Origin: Mariniblastus sp964414815
GTDB taxonomy: Bacteria > Planctomycetota > Planctomycetia > Pirellulales > Pirellulaceae
Length of the DNA stretch: 64,000 nt
Assembly (NCBI GenBank): GCA_964414815.1
Contig: CAYPXY010000022.1
Location: 4,027 to 68,026 of the forward strand
Reading direction: 5' to 3'
Position 1 is the first letter of the stretch, and the number at the start of each line of letters is the position of its first letter. The notes beneath the pieces were generated by a model. That model was not told the origin of the DNA, ran no database searches, and saw only the letters and a list, made by a program, of their open reading frames with translations. This document shows, in pieces, positions 44,010 through 51,649 of the stretch. A program made the position numbers and the translations under genes.

Positions 44010-45290
44010 CTATATCCGCCGCAAGGCCTCGATTGGATCGAGCTTTGCGGCTTGATAGGCGGGATAGATTCCGAATACAAGTCCGACCGTAAATGACACC
44101 GACGCCGCAATGAAAATGGCTTGAAAGGTGACGACGGTTTCCATGCCGGACCAGATCGTAACCAGGTGAGGCGCCCCGACGCCCAGCAGCACGCCGAGAA
44201 AGGTCCCCAAAAAGGAAAGCCCTGCCGTCTCCGCCAGAAACTGGACAATGATATCGGTCTGCTTGGCCCCCAACGCTCGGCGGATACCGATTTCGCCTGT
44301 GCGTTCGCTGACGGTGGCCAGCATGATGTTCATGATACCGATCCCGCCGACCAGCAGTGAAATCGCTGCCGTTGCCGCCAAGACGAAATTGAAAATCCGT
44401 TGAGTGGCCTGAGCTTGTTCCAGCAGATCCAGCGGTATTGTAATCGCATAGTCCTGATTCGGGTGAAATTTTGCGAGCAAGCCATCGAGTGCCTCCGCCG
44501 TCGATTTCACCTTGTGCCGGTCGGCAACTTCGACCGTGATCTGACTCAGCTCCAGTCGCTGGCGCGAGTAACTGCCCTGTTCGCGTGTCATGACCACGTC
44601 GCCCAAGCGGCTGCGATTGGTTGTCAGCGGGATAATGACATCTTTGTTCAGGTCCTGCGCCGATAAACTCGAACCGACCCCCGCAGAGGGAGTTTTGTAG
44701 TCTTGAACTCCCACGATTCTGAAGAAATGCTGATTGTCGATTCCGATGGATTTGCCCAGCGGTGAGACCCCCGGAAAGATTTTCTGAGCCACCTCATCGC
44801 CGATGACGCAAACATTGGCATGCTGGCCGAGATCGACCGAGTCAAGGAAACGCCCCTTTGCCAATTGAATCCGGTTCGATTCAAAGTAACTCGGATGGAC
44901 GCCCACCAGTCTTGAGGACATCGATTTGGAACCGTAACGGGCTTCGCGAGAGAACTCTCGCAGTGGAGTGATGCGAACCACATCGGACAGAGATTCACGG
45001 ATTCGTCTCAGATCGTTATACGTCAGACCAAAATTGGCTTCAGAACGGCGAAACGTGGCCGTGTCCTGACTGTCATTCGGTTTGATCGTCCGGAGAATGA
45101 TATTGTTGACACCCAAGGCCTCGATTTGGCGCTGAGCCGCCTGGCCAGCACCTTCCGTGACAGACAGCATGACAATCACACTGGCGACGCCGAAGATCAA
45201 GCCGAGGATCGTCAGCCCAGACCGCAGCTTGTGCGTAAGGATACCGCGAGCCGCCGTCCGCAACAAAGCTGAATAGCGCAGCCACATCAT
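44010..45290 (-). CDS. FtsX/MacB-type ABC transporter permease
   Basis: The 426-residue membrane protein has a TM segment near residues 20-45 (LTILGLIFGVASVIVMLSV), a long periplasmic domain (about 50-270) and three more membrane segments near 305-335, 355-380 and 385-415. It ends in AYQAAKLDPIEALRRI, the FtsX/MacB permease signature. It is translationally coupled to the adaptor: 45287-45290 overlaps by four bases. No ATP-binding domain is fused and none is adjacent. Confidence 0.92.
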   Translation of the reverse strand: MMWLRYSALLRTAARGILTHKLRSGLTILGLIFGVASVIVMLSVTEGAGQAAQRQIEALGVNNIILRTIKPNDSQDTATFRRSEANFGLTYNDLRRIRESLSDVVRITPLREFSREARYGSKSMSSRLVGVHPSYFESNRIQLAKGRFLDSVDLGQHANVCVIGDEVAQKIFPGVSPLGKSIGIDNQHFFRIVGVQDYKTPSAGVGSSLSAQDLNKDVIIPLTTNRSRLGDVVMTREQGSYSRQRLELSQITVEVADRHKVKSTAEALDGLLAKFHPNQDYAITIPLDLLEQAQATQRIFNFVLAATAAISLLVGGIGIMNIMLATVSERTGEIGIRRALGAKQTDIIVQFLAETAGLSFLGTFLGVLLGVGAPHLVTIWSGMETVVTFQAIFIAASVSFTVGLVFGIYPAYQAAKLDPIEALRRI

Positions 45291-46819
45291 TCCCCCATCG
45301 GTTCCGCCGGTGATGAGGCTGCGGTTGGCCCGGACTGCTCTGCCGCACGCTCCTTGTCCGCAAAATCCTTGATCCCGCGGCGATAGGCGTCCAACGTTAC
45401 CTGTTCCCCCACATTGACACCTTCCAGAATCTCGACAAATGAATGGGTCACGCGACCTGTCTTGACCCCTTGGCGCCGCACGGGCGAACCGGGCCGATCC
45501 AGGATGTACACATACGTTTGACCAAAATGTTCGGTGATGGCTCCGATCGGAACGGCAATGGCATGGGTGTAGTTGCCGACGAGAATATCCACTTCTGCGG
45601 TCATGCCTGGCTTAACGGCCAGGCCTTCGGGAAGTTGATCAATGAGAATGATGGTCTCATAATTTTGAATACTTGAAAAAGTACTTGCCGCCATATTTGC
45701 CACGCTGCTGACCACTCCAGTGAGCTTGACATCGGAAAATGCATCCAGCCGAATGGTCACCGTTTGTCCTTCCTTGACTTTTTCAACCACCGATTCGTGG
45801 ACACTGGCTTTGACCTGCATTTTGGTCATGTCCGGCAAGAAATAAATGTTTCGGCCTTCCCACATTTCTGTCCCGGCACGAATCCGTTCACTTGCGTCGT
45901 ACCAGAATTCGTTGGCATAGGCGACGATGCCGTCCTGTTCCGCCAGCAGCGTACACTTGGAAAGCGTCTGTCTCAATTCGTCAAGCTGATCCTTGACCAG
46001 CTTGAGCCCGTTCTTCGCGCTGGCGACGGCGGCTTCGGCCTTCTTGGTCTCTGCGTCCGCCGTCGTCTCAGCGCGTTCCAGTTTGAGTTCGGTTTCGTCC
46101 CGTTTCCCGCGGAGCTCGATCAGCTTCTTTTCCCGGTCGTAAGTCAGCAAAACTTTAAGTTTTTGCCGGTCGCGTTCGACCTGAAATTGATAGAGCCGTT
46201 CCTTTAAGATAAAAGTGCGCAACTGCTGGGGCGAGCGGTATCCTTTCTTGACCAGCAACTCCATGTTGCTTCGCTCCAGACGAACATCTTCGAGTTGCGA
46301 TTCTGCGTCCTTGATCGCCCGCTCGAGATCAGCGACTTCGGCCAACAAATCGCCTTCTTCATATTTTCTTAGATCAATGACGGCCACTTCATAGGCCAGC
46401 TTGGCAGCCGCAATGTTGGTGACGTTCTCATTATTTTTGATTTCGAGTTGCTGAGTCGCCTCCGCCAGTTTGCCTTCCGCCTCGTTGACTTCGATTTCCT
46501 TTTGCTGGATTTTTTCGTCGATCTGGATCGTCTCGAAGACGACTACCTTGTCGCCTTTTTTGACAGACGTTCCTTCGGGGACAATTTCGACAATCTTGTT
46601 TCTGCCCGGAAGTTCGCTTCGGCCGTAGATGGTGTTCTGGCTTTCGATCGTTCCCCGCTCGACCACACGGTCTTCGAGCGCTCTGCGGCGAACTTCGTAG
46701 GTGGCCGCCTCGGCTGAATCCGTCTCGGCTCGCGAGAGCAACGACGGACCAACCAGAATCGCGGCGGCGGCTGCCGCCACCACCGCGCCTATGATTCCGA
46801 GTCTAAAAAGCCACTTCAT
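45287..46819 (-). CDS. MacA-like membrane fusion/adaptor protein
   Basis: From the ATG at 46819 the product is 510 residues, with an N-terminal membrane anchor (LFRLGIIGAVVAAAAAAILV) and a HlyD-type layout: lipoyl/barrel halves (IVEIVPEGTSVKKGDKVVVFET), a long coiled coil (about 90-270, AEGKLAEATQQLEIKNNENV then DRQKLKVLLTYDREKKLIELRGK) and a C-terminal half with VKEGQTVTIRLDAF and AVPIGAITEHFGQTYVYIL. It spans the periplasm and links an inner-membrane transporter to an outer-membrane channel. An in-frame start at 46867 adds 16 residues and cannot be ruled out. Confidence 0.92.
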   Translation of the reverse strand: MKWLFRLGIIGAVVAAAAAAILVGPSLLSRAETDSAEAATYEVRRRALEDRVVERGTIESQNTIYGRSELPGRNKIVEIVPEGTSVKKGDKVVVFETIQIDEKIQQKEIEVNEAEGKLAEATQQLEIKNNENVTNIAAAKLAYEVAVIDLRKYEEGDLLAEVADLERAIKDAESQLEDVRLERSNMELLVKKGYRSPQQLRTFILKERLYQFQVERDRQKLKVLLTYDREKKLIELRGKRDETELKLERAETTADAETKKAEAAVASAKNGLKLVKDQLDELRQTLSKCTLLAEQDGIVAYANEFWYDASERIRAGTEMWEGRNIYFLPDMTKMQVKASVHESVVEKVKEGQTVTIRLDAFSDVKLTGVVSSVANMAASTFSSIQNYETIILIDQLPEGLAVKPGMTAEVDILVGNYTHAIAVPIGAITEHFGQTYVYILDRPGSPVRRQGVKTGRVTHSFVEILEGVNVGEQVTLDAYRRGIKDFADKERAAEQSGPTAASSPAEPMGE

Positions 46820-46916
46820 GGAAATCGAAAGCCACGAAAACACCGAAACTGCAAAGCCAATCGCCAAGTGTTCTATTGTAGTCGATCAGTGACCAAAGTC
46901 GAATGATTGGTTCGCC

Positions 46917-48212
46917 CTATGGCAATTGGCTTCGCAACGAATCGAGAAAGAGCCCGATTTTTCGCTGGGTGGCGCGGGAGTGAAGCACCACCAGGAAACC
47001 ATTGACAACCCTCATCTCGCCATTGCCTCCCTCTTCGACCCAAGTGTGAGGACTATTGAAGGACTTCACCAGATGGGTCAGCATCCACTCCTTGGTCATT
47101 TCCTTTTTGACCGCCGAAATCCAGGCAACGTTCCTTGGCGATAACCCGCTTGAATCCTCCGTCTTCCCGGCTTTGTTGACTTCATCGGTCGAAGGTGCCC
47201 CCGCTCCTGACGAAGGCTCACTTTCATCCTGCGTACCGACACCTGCAGGATCGGAAATCTGAAACATGCCTCCGCCCATTCCACCACCTCCGCCCGTAGT
47301 CTTCGGGCGTTCCTGAAGCTTTTGGGAGTGGAGTTTCTGGCTCATCAGAAAGCTGGTTTCCGTCATCAGCACCTCTCTGGCAAAGGCATTGAAGTCAGAA
47401 GTCGACGCGGTCAGATCCAGACGCTCAATGATATCGCGACAATCAAAAATCTTCGTCACCATGAACTCATCGTCGTCGGCATTGTCAAGCGAGATCACAC
47501 GCAGCGATCCGTCTCGAACGATGAAGGTCGAATTTTTCCTCACCAACATATCGCTCAGGCAAACTTCCAGCGGGAGTCCACGCAAGTAGATGCTGATTGT
47601 CTCTCCTTCACCCAAACCGTCATCGATCGCCGTCGTATCCGTGATAATATTGAAGCCAAATCTCTCGCTCAGGTCTCGACTTACTTCTTCCCAATCAGCC
47701 TCTTCATACATTACATCTGCGTTTTTACGAAGCGCCGATTCGATATGCTCATTCAACCGCCGGATCTCTGCAAACCCGTCCGGCTCCACGCGATTCATGG
47801 CTCCGACTGGCGGATCGATACTTTCCTGCAACACCTCGTCATCCTGATCAAAGTTCCCGGCCGCCAGCCTGTCCGGTGCGCCGAATCGGGCGTTCTCCGG
47901 CCACAAAGACATCACCATTACCACGGCAACGAACAGCCCAGCAATCGATAAAGTAGCAAATCGCATCATCCACCTCTTTCGTTTCATTGAAGATACAAAC
48001 TGGAAATTTTGTGCCATCACGGTGGCATCACCGAACTCCTCCAAAGCCTGGCTGAGCGCGGCCTGCTGACTCATGCCGGCTTCCATCAAATCAGCCGTTC
48101 GAGACTGCAAGTGGTCTCGCAACTCGATTCCGATCAGAGACTGCTGCTTCTTCGACAGTTGCAGCAGCTTGCCGATCAGCTTGAGATAATTTTCGAATTC
48201 TTCGTTGGACAT
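46917..48212 (-). CDS. Membrane protein with permease-prefix-like N-terminus and secretin-N-like domain
   Basis: The ATG at 48212 is supported by a GGGGAG ribosome binding site 8 bp upstream. The 431-residue protein starts MSNEEFENYLKLIGKLLQLSKKQQSLIGIELRDHL with EAGMSQQAALSQALEEFGD, resembling the short domain found in PadR-linked proteins. A single membrane span (about residues 80-100) follows. Then ADWEEVSRDLSERFGFNIITDTTAID and ISIYLRGLPLEVCLSDMLVRKNSTFIVRDGSLRVI look like a secretin/TonB N-terminal (STN-like) domain. A Gly-rich linker and a C-terminal domain end it. It is downstream of padR in the same operon. Function is unknown. Confidence 0.8.
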   Translation of the reverse strand: MSNEEFENYLKLIGKLLQLSKKQQSLIGIELRDHLQSRTADLMEAGMSQQAALSQALEEFGDATVMAQNFQFVSSMKRKRWMMRFATLSIAGLFVAVVMVMSLWPENARFGAPDRLAAGNFDQDDEVLQESIDPPVGAMNRVEPDGFAEIRRLNEHIESALRKNADVMYEEADWEEVSRDLSERFGFNIITDTTAIDDGLGEGETISIYLRGLPLEVCLSDMLVRKNSTFIVRDGSLRVISLDNADDDEFMVTKIFDCRDIIERLDLTASTSDFNAFAREVLMTETSFLMSQKLHSQKLQERPKTTGGGGGMGGGMFQISDPAGVGTQDESEPSSGAGAPSTDEVNKAGKTEDSSGLSPRNVAWISAVKKEMTKEWMLTHLVKSFNSPHTWVEEGGNGEMRVVNGFLVVLHSRATQRKIGLFLDSLRSQLP

Positions 48213-48266
48213 CGTGTGACTCCCCTTAAAGATTCTCGCCTGGATTCTCGCCAAGACTCCCATGGA

Positions 48267-48611
48267 TCAGGTGGCAGGCAGCAATCCGCTCAGTAGCGCC
48301 TCAACGCAATCCGCATACTCGCGCCATTGTTTGGCCTGCGCCGCCAGCCGTTTTTGCCCCTTGGCCGTCAGTGCGTACCATTTTCGTTGTCGTCCGGTGG
48401 TCGAATCGAGCCAGCTTCGGATCAATTTTTCGGCTTCCAGCCGATGCAGCAGCGGATACAGGGTTCCCGCCGGCAATCGGACTTTCTCTTTCGACGCCGC
48501 CTGTAACTTCTGTTGAATTGAATATCCGTACTCCGGGTCATTGGCCAGAATCGACAGCACCATCAAATCCAGGCTGCCCCGCAGCAAGTCGCTTTCGAAC
48601 TTGTCACTCAT
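48267..48611 (-). CDS. PadR family transcriptional regulator
   Basis: The 114-residue protein has the PadR winged helix: FESDLLRGSLDLMVLSILANDPEYGYSIQQKL, then RLPAGTLYPLLHRLEAEKLIRSWLDSTTGRQRKWYALTAKG. PadR proteins are ligand-responsive repressors, often autoregulatory. The next gene (46917-48212) starts 54 bp downstream and is probably regulated with it. Two CGATATATCG palindromes 27-52 bp upstream of the start are likely operators. Confidence 0.93.
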   Translation of the reverse strand: MSDKFESDLLRGSLDLMVLSILANDPEYGYSIQQKLQAASKEKVRLPAGTLYPLLHRLEAEKLIRSWLDSTTGRQRKWYALTAKGQKRLAAQAKQWREYADCVEALLSGLLPAT

Positions 48612-48637
48612 GTTTGAACACTCCTTCTTATCGTAAC

Positions 48638-48663
48638 ACGATATATCGTACAGCGATATATCG
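48638..48663 (-). promoter_or_regulatory. candidate PadR operator (two palindromes)
   Basis: ACGATATATCGT (48638-48649) and CGATATATCG (48654-48663) are perfect palindromes whose CGATATATCG cores start 15 bp apart. They are just upstream of padR and are a plausible autoregulatory operator. Confidence 0.6.
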
Positions 48664-48745
48664 GTTTGAAAACCCCAATTTTGGGAAAAATTTGGTAACC
48701 GTTAACGACATCAGGGTCGGGAGTTTTTTCTCGGGCAAACCGGAA

Positions 48746-48850
48746 GGGGTCGGGAGTCGTTTCTGTTGAAATTTTCAAGGGACACAAATAAACACTTCGC
48801 TTTCTGCGGTGGTGGGGCATGTTTATTCGAGGGAGCGACTCCCGACCCCC
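48746..48850. repeat. MITE-like element with terminal inverted repeats, copy 2
   Basis: GGTCGGGAGTCGTTTCT (48748-48764) is inverted imperfectly at 48831-48847 (inner 4-5 bases differ). The internal part, read in reverse, matches the copy at 30235-30338 (roughly three quarters identical by eye). Confidence 0.8.
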
Positions 48851-49179
48851 TCATGCTCGAACCCTCGCTACCCAGAACATTACGTGAACCGCCACAAAAC
48901 TTGGGACGGAGTTATATACCCCGTGAGTTCGGTACCTCTGTGTGCCCCAATCCCAAACGAACGCTTGTCGGCCCCTCGGACGTCCAAGCTTACCCATGCC
49001 ATGATTTGTGTTTTCATTAACACAACACGGAGAATGTGCCGCCGACAAAATTCGCCGAAAAAAACACAACCACCGTGTAAATGCGACTTCAATTGTCATA
49101 AATTGATGTTAAGGAGTCTTGATTCATCACAATTTCGCTCCACTTTAGTTCTTCAGACGATTGAATTTGCGGGTTTACA

Positions 49180-50267
49180 ATGCTCAAAAACCGTTGCTTT
49201 TTGGTTTTACTTGCCGCAGCTTCCGTTTCGGCAACGTCCTGGGGATTTCAGGATGAAAAAAAGCAGCCACCCAAATTTGATCAAGAGCAGACGATCAACG
49301 TGGTGTTGAGGAACAGATAGTCGGTCTGGAGCGCCGGACTCGATATGATGCCACGGTCATTGGCGATCCCGTCAATGCGGGCAGCCGAGTTCGGTTTTAC
49401 CTCCAGATCAGTAATTCCGGTCAATCTGACTTGAGGTTTGATTACATCGATACAGGCACCCCCAGACTTGTCATTACCTGCGATAAAAATGTAATTCCAG
49501 CTGGGGGAAAGACCGTCGTAAATGCCATTGCAGACTTTCATGCACTCGCCAGTGGTGACGGGGAAAACTACGGGTTTAGCATTACCTTCAAACAAGGCAA
49601 GGATGAAGACAGAGGCCATATATATTTGAAGGGAGAGTTGCACGGCATGTTGACCATTCGCCCAATCCCGATACTGGAATCCAACGGCACGATCTCTCAA
49701 TGGAAGATACCGATCATCGCAACTGAGCCGATCGACGTGGACAATTTGAAAGTGGAGTTTTCAGAAACCCTGCGAGACCTGACTGGAACGATTGAGGTTG
49801 TGGATGGCAAACCGATGATTCTGGTTACGGCACCGGAGGTCTGCTTGGGGCCTGCCGGGATCCTGGGAGAAATTCATGTCTCCGAACCCCATCTAAACTT
49901 GACCGTTTCAGCCCGCGCCAACTTTGTCAAACGCCATTCGATTCGGATCAGTCCCTTGGCCGTGTCGTTTACGAAACGCAACCCTGACGACCATTTTTAT
50001 ACCGCCAATATACTGGTTCAAGCGGTCGCTCAAGTATCGGAAGAGGGGGAGAAACAAAAGAATGTTGTTGAAACGATTGAGTGTACTTCTCCGGACCACT
50101 CTCTGGAAGTTACAACGACTCGCATCAACGACCGTTTGCATCGTGTTATATTAAGAGTTCCTGAAGAGGAATTGAATCAGGAAAACGACGAGTTTCCCAT
50201 TCACTGGAAAGTAAGATCTACGGCTGGCAATCGGGAGGCAATCGGCTCAGGATCCGTCATTCGATAA
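49180..50267 (+). pseudogene. Secreted protein interrupted by a frameshift
   Basis: An ATG at 49180 gives a signal peptide (MLKNRCFLVLLAAASVSATS) and QDEKKQPPKFDQEQTINVV, then stops at 49318-49320. The next frame continues from about 49281 with EEQIVGLERRTRYDATVIGDPVNAGSRVRFYLQISN and runs to 50267. The two halves look like one gene shifted by one base between 49281 and 49320. The downstream part (about 320 residues) has a beta-sandwich look, with LKVEFSETLRDLTGTIEVVDGK. It may be a true pseudogene or a sequencing error. A reader starting at the TTG 49431 would see only the intact second half. Confidence 0.7.
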
Positions 50268-50268
50268 G

Positions 50269-51378
50269 ATGAGCAACATCATTCAAAGTTTCAAAACAGC
50301 AACCTGCTTGTGTCTTGTTTCGATGGGGCTGCACCATGCCCCGGCAGTGGGCCAAATCGCATCTCTCGAAGAGAATGCCAAAATCTGCAGCATTTTCGGC
50401 GTAGCGGTGGCCAACGCCGAAGCCATTGAACAGGGCGATGTGATGTTGCTCGAAACGGTATTCTACGATGGGGTTCGTCCTTCTGCTCCCGGCAAGGGAG
50501 GAACGTTGTCAACCACCACCCTGACTCGGATCCTGTTCGATGACGAAAAGGAAAAATTTATCGTTTTGACTCGTGAAGTCTCTCAATGGCTGGAACTTGA
50601 AAAGATCGATGATGTTCACGATGGTAAATCGATCAAGTCACGTGACGAAGGAATCCTGGCGGACCGGCCCTCAAGAACAAGATTCATCAAGTCAGGCGGT
50701 GACGTTCGTCGAGACAGAGTTGCGGAAGATGATCGGCACTTTCAACTACTTTTTCGTCTGGACCATGACCCCAGAAGCGTTGGAATGGCAAGCGAGCATC
50801 TACTTGCTCTTTCGGCCGTCTTGCCATCGCAGAATGTAAAAATGACCGGAGAAGGCCTGATCGACTTTAACATCCGGGACAAAGTAAAAACTCTTAGAAT
50901 CCAGAATGGTCCTATAAGCAAGAACAGCATGAGATCGGTTGAAAGCTATTCGTTTGATACTGTTTCTAACTTTCCGATCAGAACCAGTTTTTATGGAGAA
51001 TCGATTGTCGATGGAGCGCGTTCGATCCCGAATGTCATTCATTTCGAATGGGTACCCATGTCCGAACTGAATGTTCCTGTTCGGCTGAAAGCGGAGAGTT
51101 TCGGGCGCTATCGAAGTTTCGATGATGAACGAGAGCACTTGGCACCGATGGACAAGGAAATCCACCTTCACTGGTTTTCCGTCAATGAACCGATACCGGA
51201 CGAGTTTTTTGATGAGGATATCCTGAAAGACAGCAAACGATTTCAGGACTTGATCGATCCCGAAAAATCCAACGCCACCAGGATTCTCGATGTGATCGAG
51301 AAGAAGAACCTGAAAACCAAATGGAATGATGCAAGCGAAAAGGCAAAGTCATCCCCACCTGGGCCGGCGGTCAAATAA
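50269..51378 (+). CDS. Secreted hypothetical protein
   Basis: The 369-residue protein has an N-terminal signal peptide (TATCLCLVSMGLHHAPAVGQ, about residues 10-29). The rest is a soluble domain with SLEENAKICSIFGVAVANAEA, TRILFDDEKEKFIVLTREV and NVIHFEWVPMSELNVPVRLKAESFG, and a charged C-terminal tail. It starts 1 bp after the stop of the frameshifted gene, suggesting one transcript. No family is recognised; beta-rich lipoprotein-carrier-like folds are one possibility. Confidence 0.75.
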   Translation: MSNIIQSFKTATCLCLVSMGLHHAPAVGQIASLEENAKICSIFGVAVANAEAIEQGDVMLLETVFYDGVRPSAPGKGGTLSTTTLTRILFDDEKEKFIVLTREVSQWLELEKIDDVHDGKSIKSRDEGILADRPSRTRFIKSGGDVRRDRVAEDDRHFQLLFRLDHDPRSVGMASEHLLALSAVLPSQNVKMTGEGLIDFNIRDKVKTLRIQNGPISKNSMRSVESYSFDTVSNFPIRTSFYGESIVDGARSIPNVIHFEWVPMSELNVPVRLKAESFGRYRSFDDEREHLAPMDKEIHLHWFSVNEPIPDEFFDEDILKDSKRFQDLIDPEKSNATRILDVIEKKNLKTKWNDASEKAKSSPPGPAVK

Positions 51379-51391
51379 AGGGCGGTGGTAA

Positions 51392-51504
51392 GGCAAGCGG
51401 CAGATAAGAATCTACCCGAAAAGTAGGCGAGTCTCTCCGAGACTCGCAAGGTCGCCGTCTCGGAGAGACGCCGCTACATGGTAAGTTTTTATCTGCCGCT
51501 CGCC
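51392..51504. repeat. nested palindromes
   Basis: The outer arms GGCAAGCGGCAGATAAGAA (51392-51410) and its near-complement at 51486-51504 pair with two mismatches. The inner perfect 13-bp pair GTCTCTCCGAGAC (51431-51443) and GTCTCGGAGAGAC (51457-51469) forms a second hairpin. Confidence 0.8.
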
Positions 51505-51535
51505 TAAACATCTGCGGTGCGTTTCTGATGGATTA

Positions 51536-51648
51536 CTACTCCCCACCGAATTTATTTCGGTGGGAGTGAGGATCCGTTACTAAAAAAGCCATGCCCGAAA
51601 AAATGCTCCCCGCCGAATTTATTCGGTGGGAGCAATGATCAACTACTA
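51536..51648. repeat. CACCGAATTTATTCGGTGG palindromic repeat cluster, copy 2
   Basis: Inverted counterpart of 21891-22004. It ends two bases before the stop codon of the hydrolase gene on the minus strand. Confidence 0.88.
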
Positions 51649-51649
51649 T

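Larger units (their letters stand above)
48612..49179. other. intergenic region with repeats
   Basis: After the operator, 48709-48730 (GGTCGGGAGTTTTTTCTCGG) is an extra partial copy of the repeat end. The full element is at 48746-48850. The 48855-49179 stretch has open reading frames of up to ~80 codons on the minus strand but no recognised protein, so I treat it as non-coding. Confidence 0.5.

Noticed and set aside
43301..44248. Long minus-strand reading frame over mscL
   Set aside because: It is antisense to a clear mscL gene and includes the 107-bp repeat; no protein-like features.
48851..49099. Minus-strand frame of ~80 codons
   Set aside because: It begins and ends in repeat DNA, has no ribosome binding site, and no recognised relatives; kept as intergenic.
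49257..49263. A slippery heptamer A AAA AAG in the frameshifted gene
   Set aside because: It is in the right phase for -1 slippage, but the -1 frame hits a stop at 49278-49280, so slippage here cannot join the two halves.
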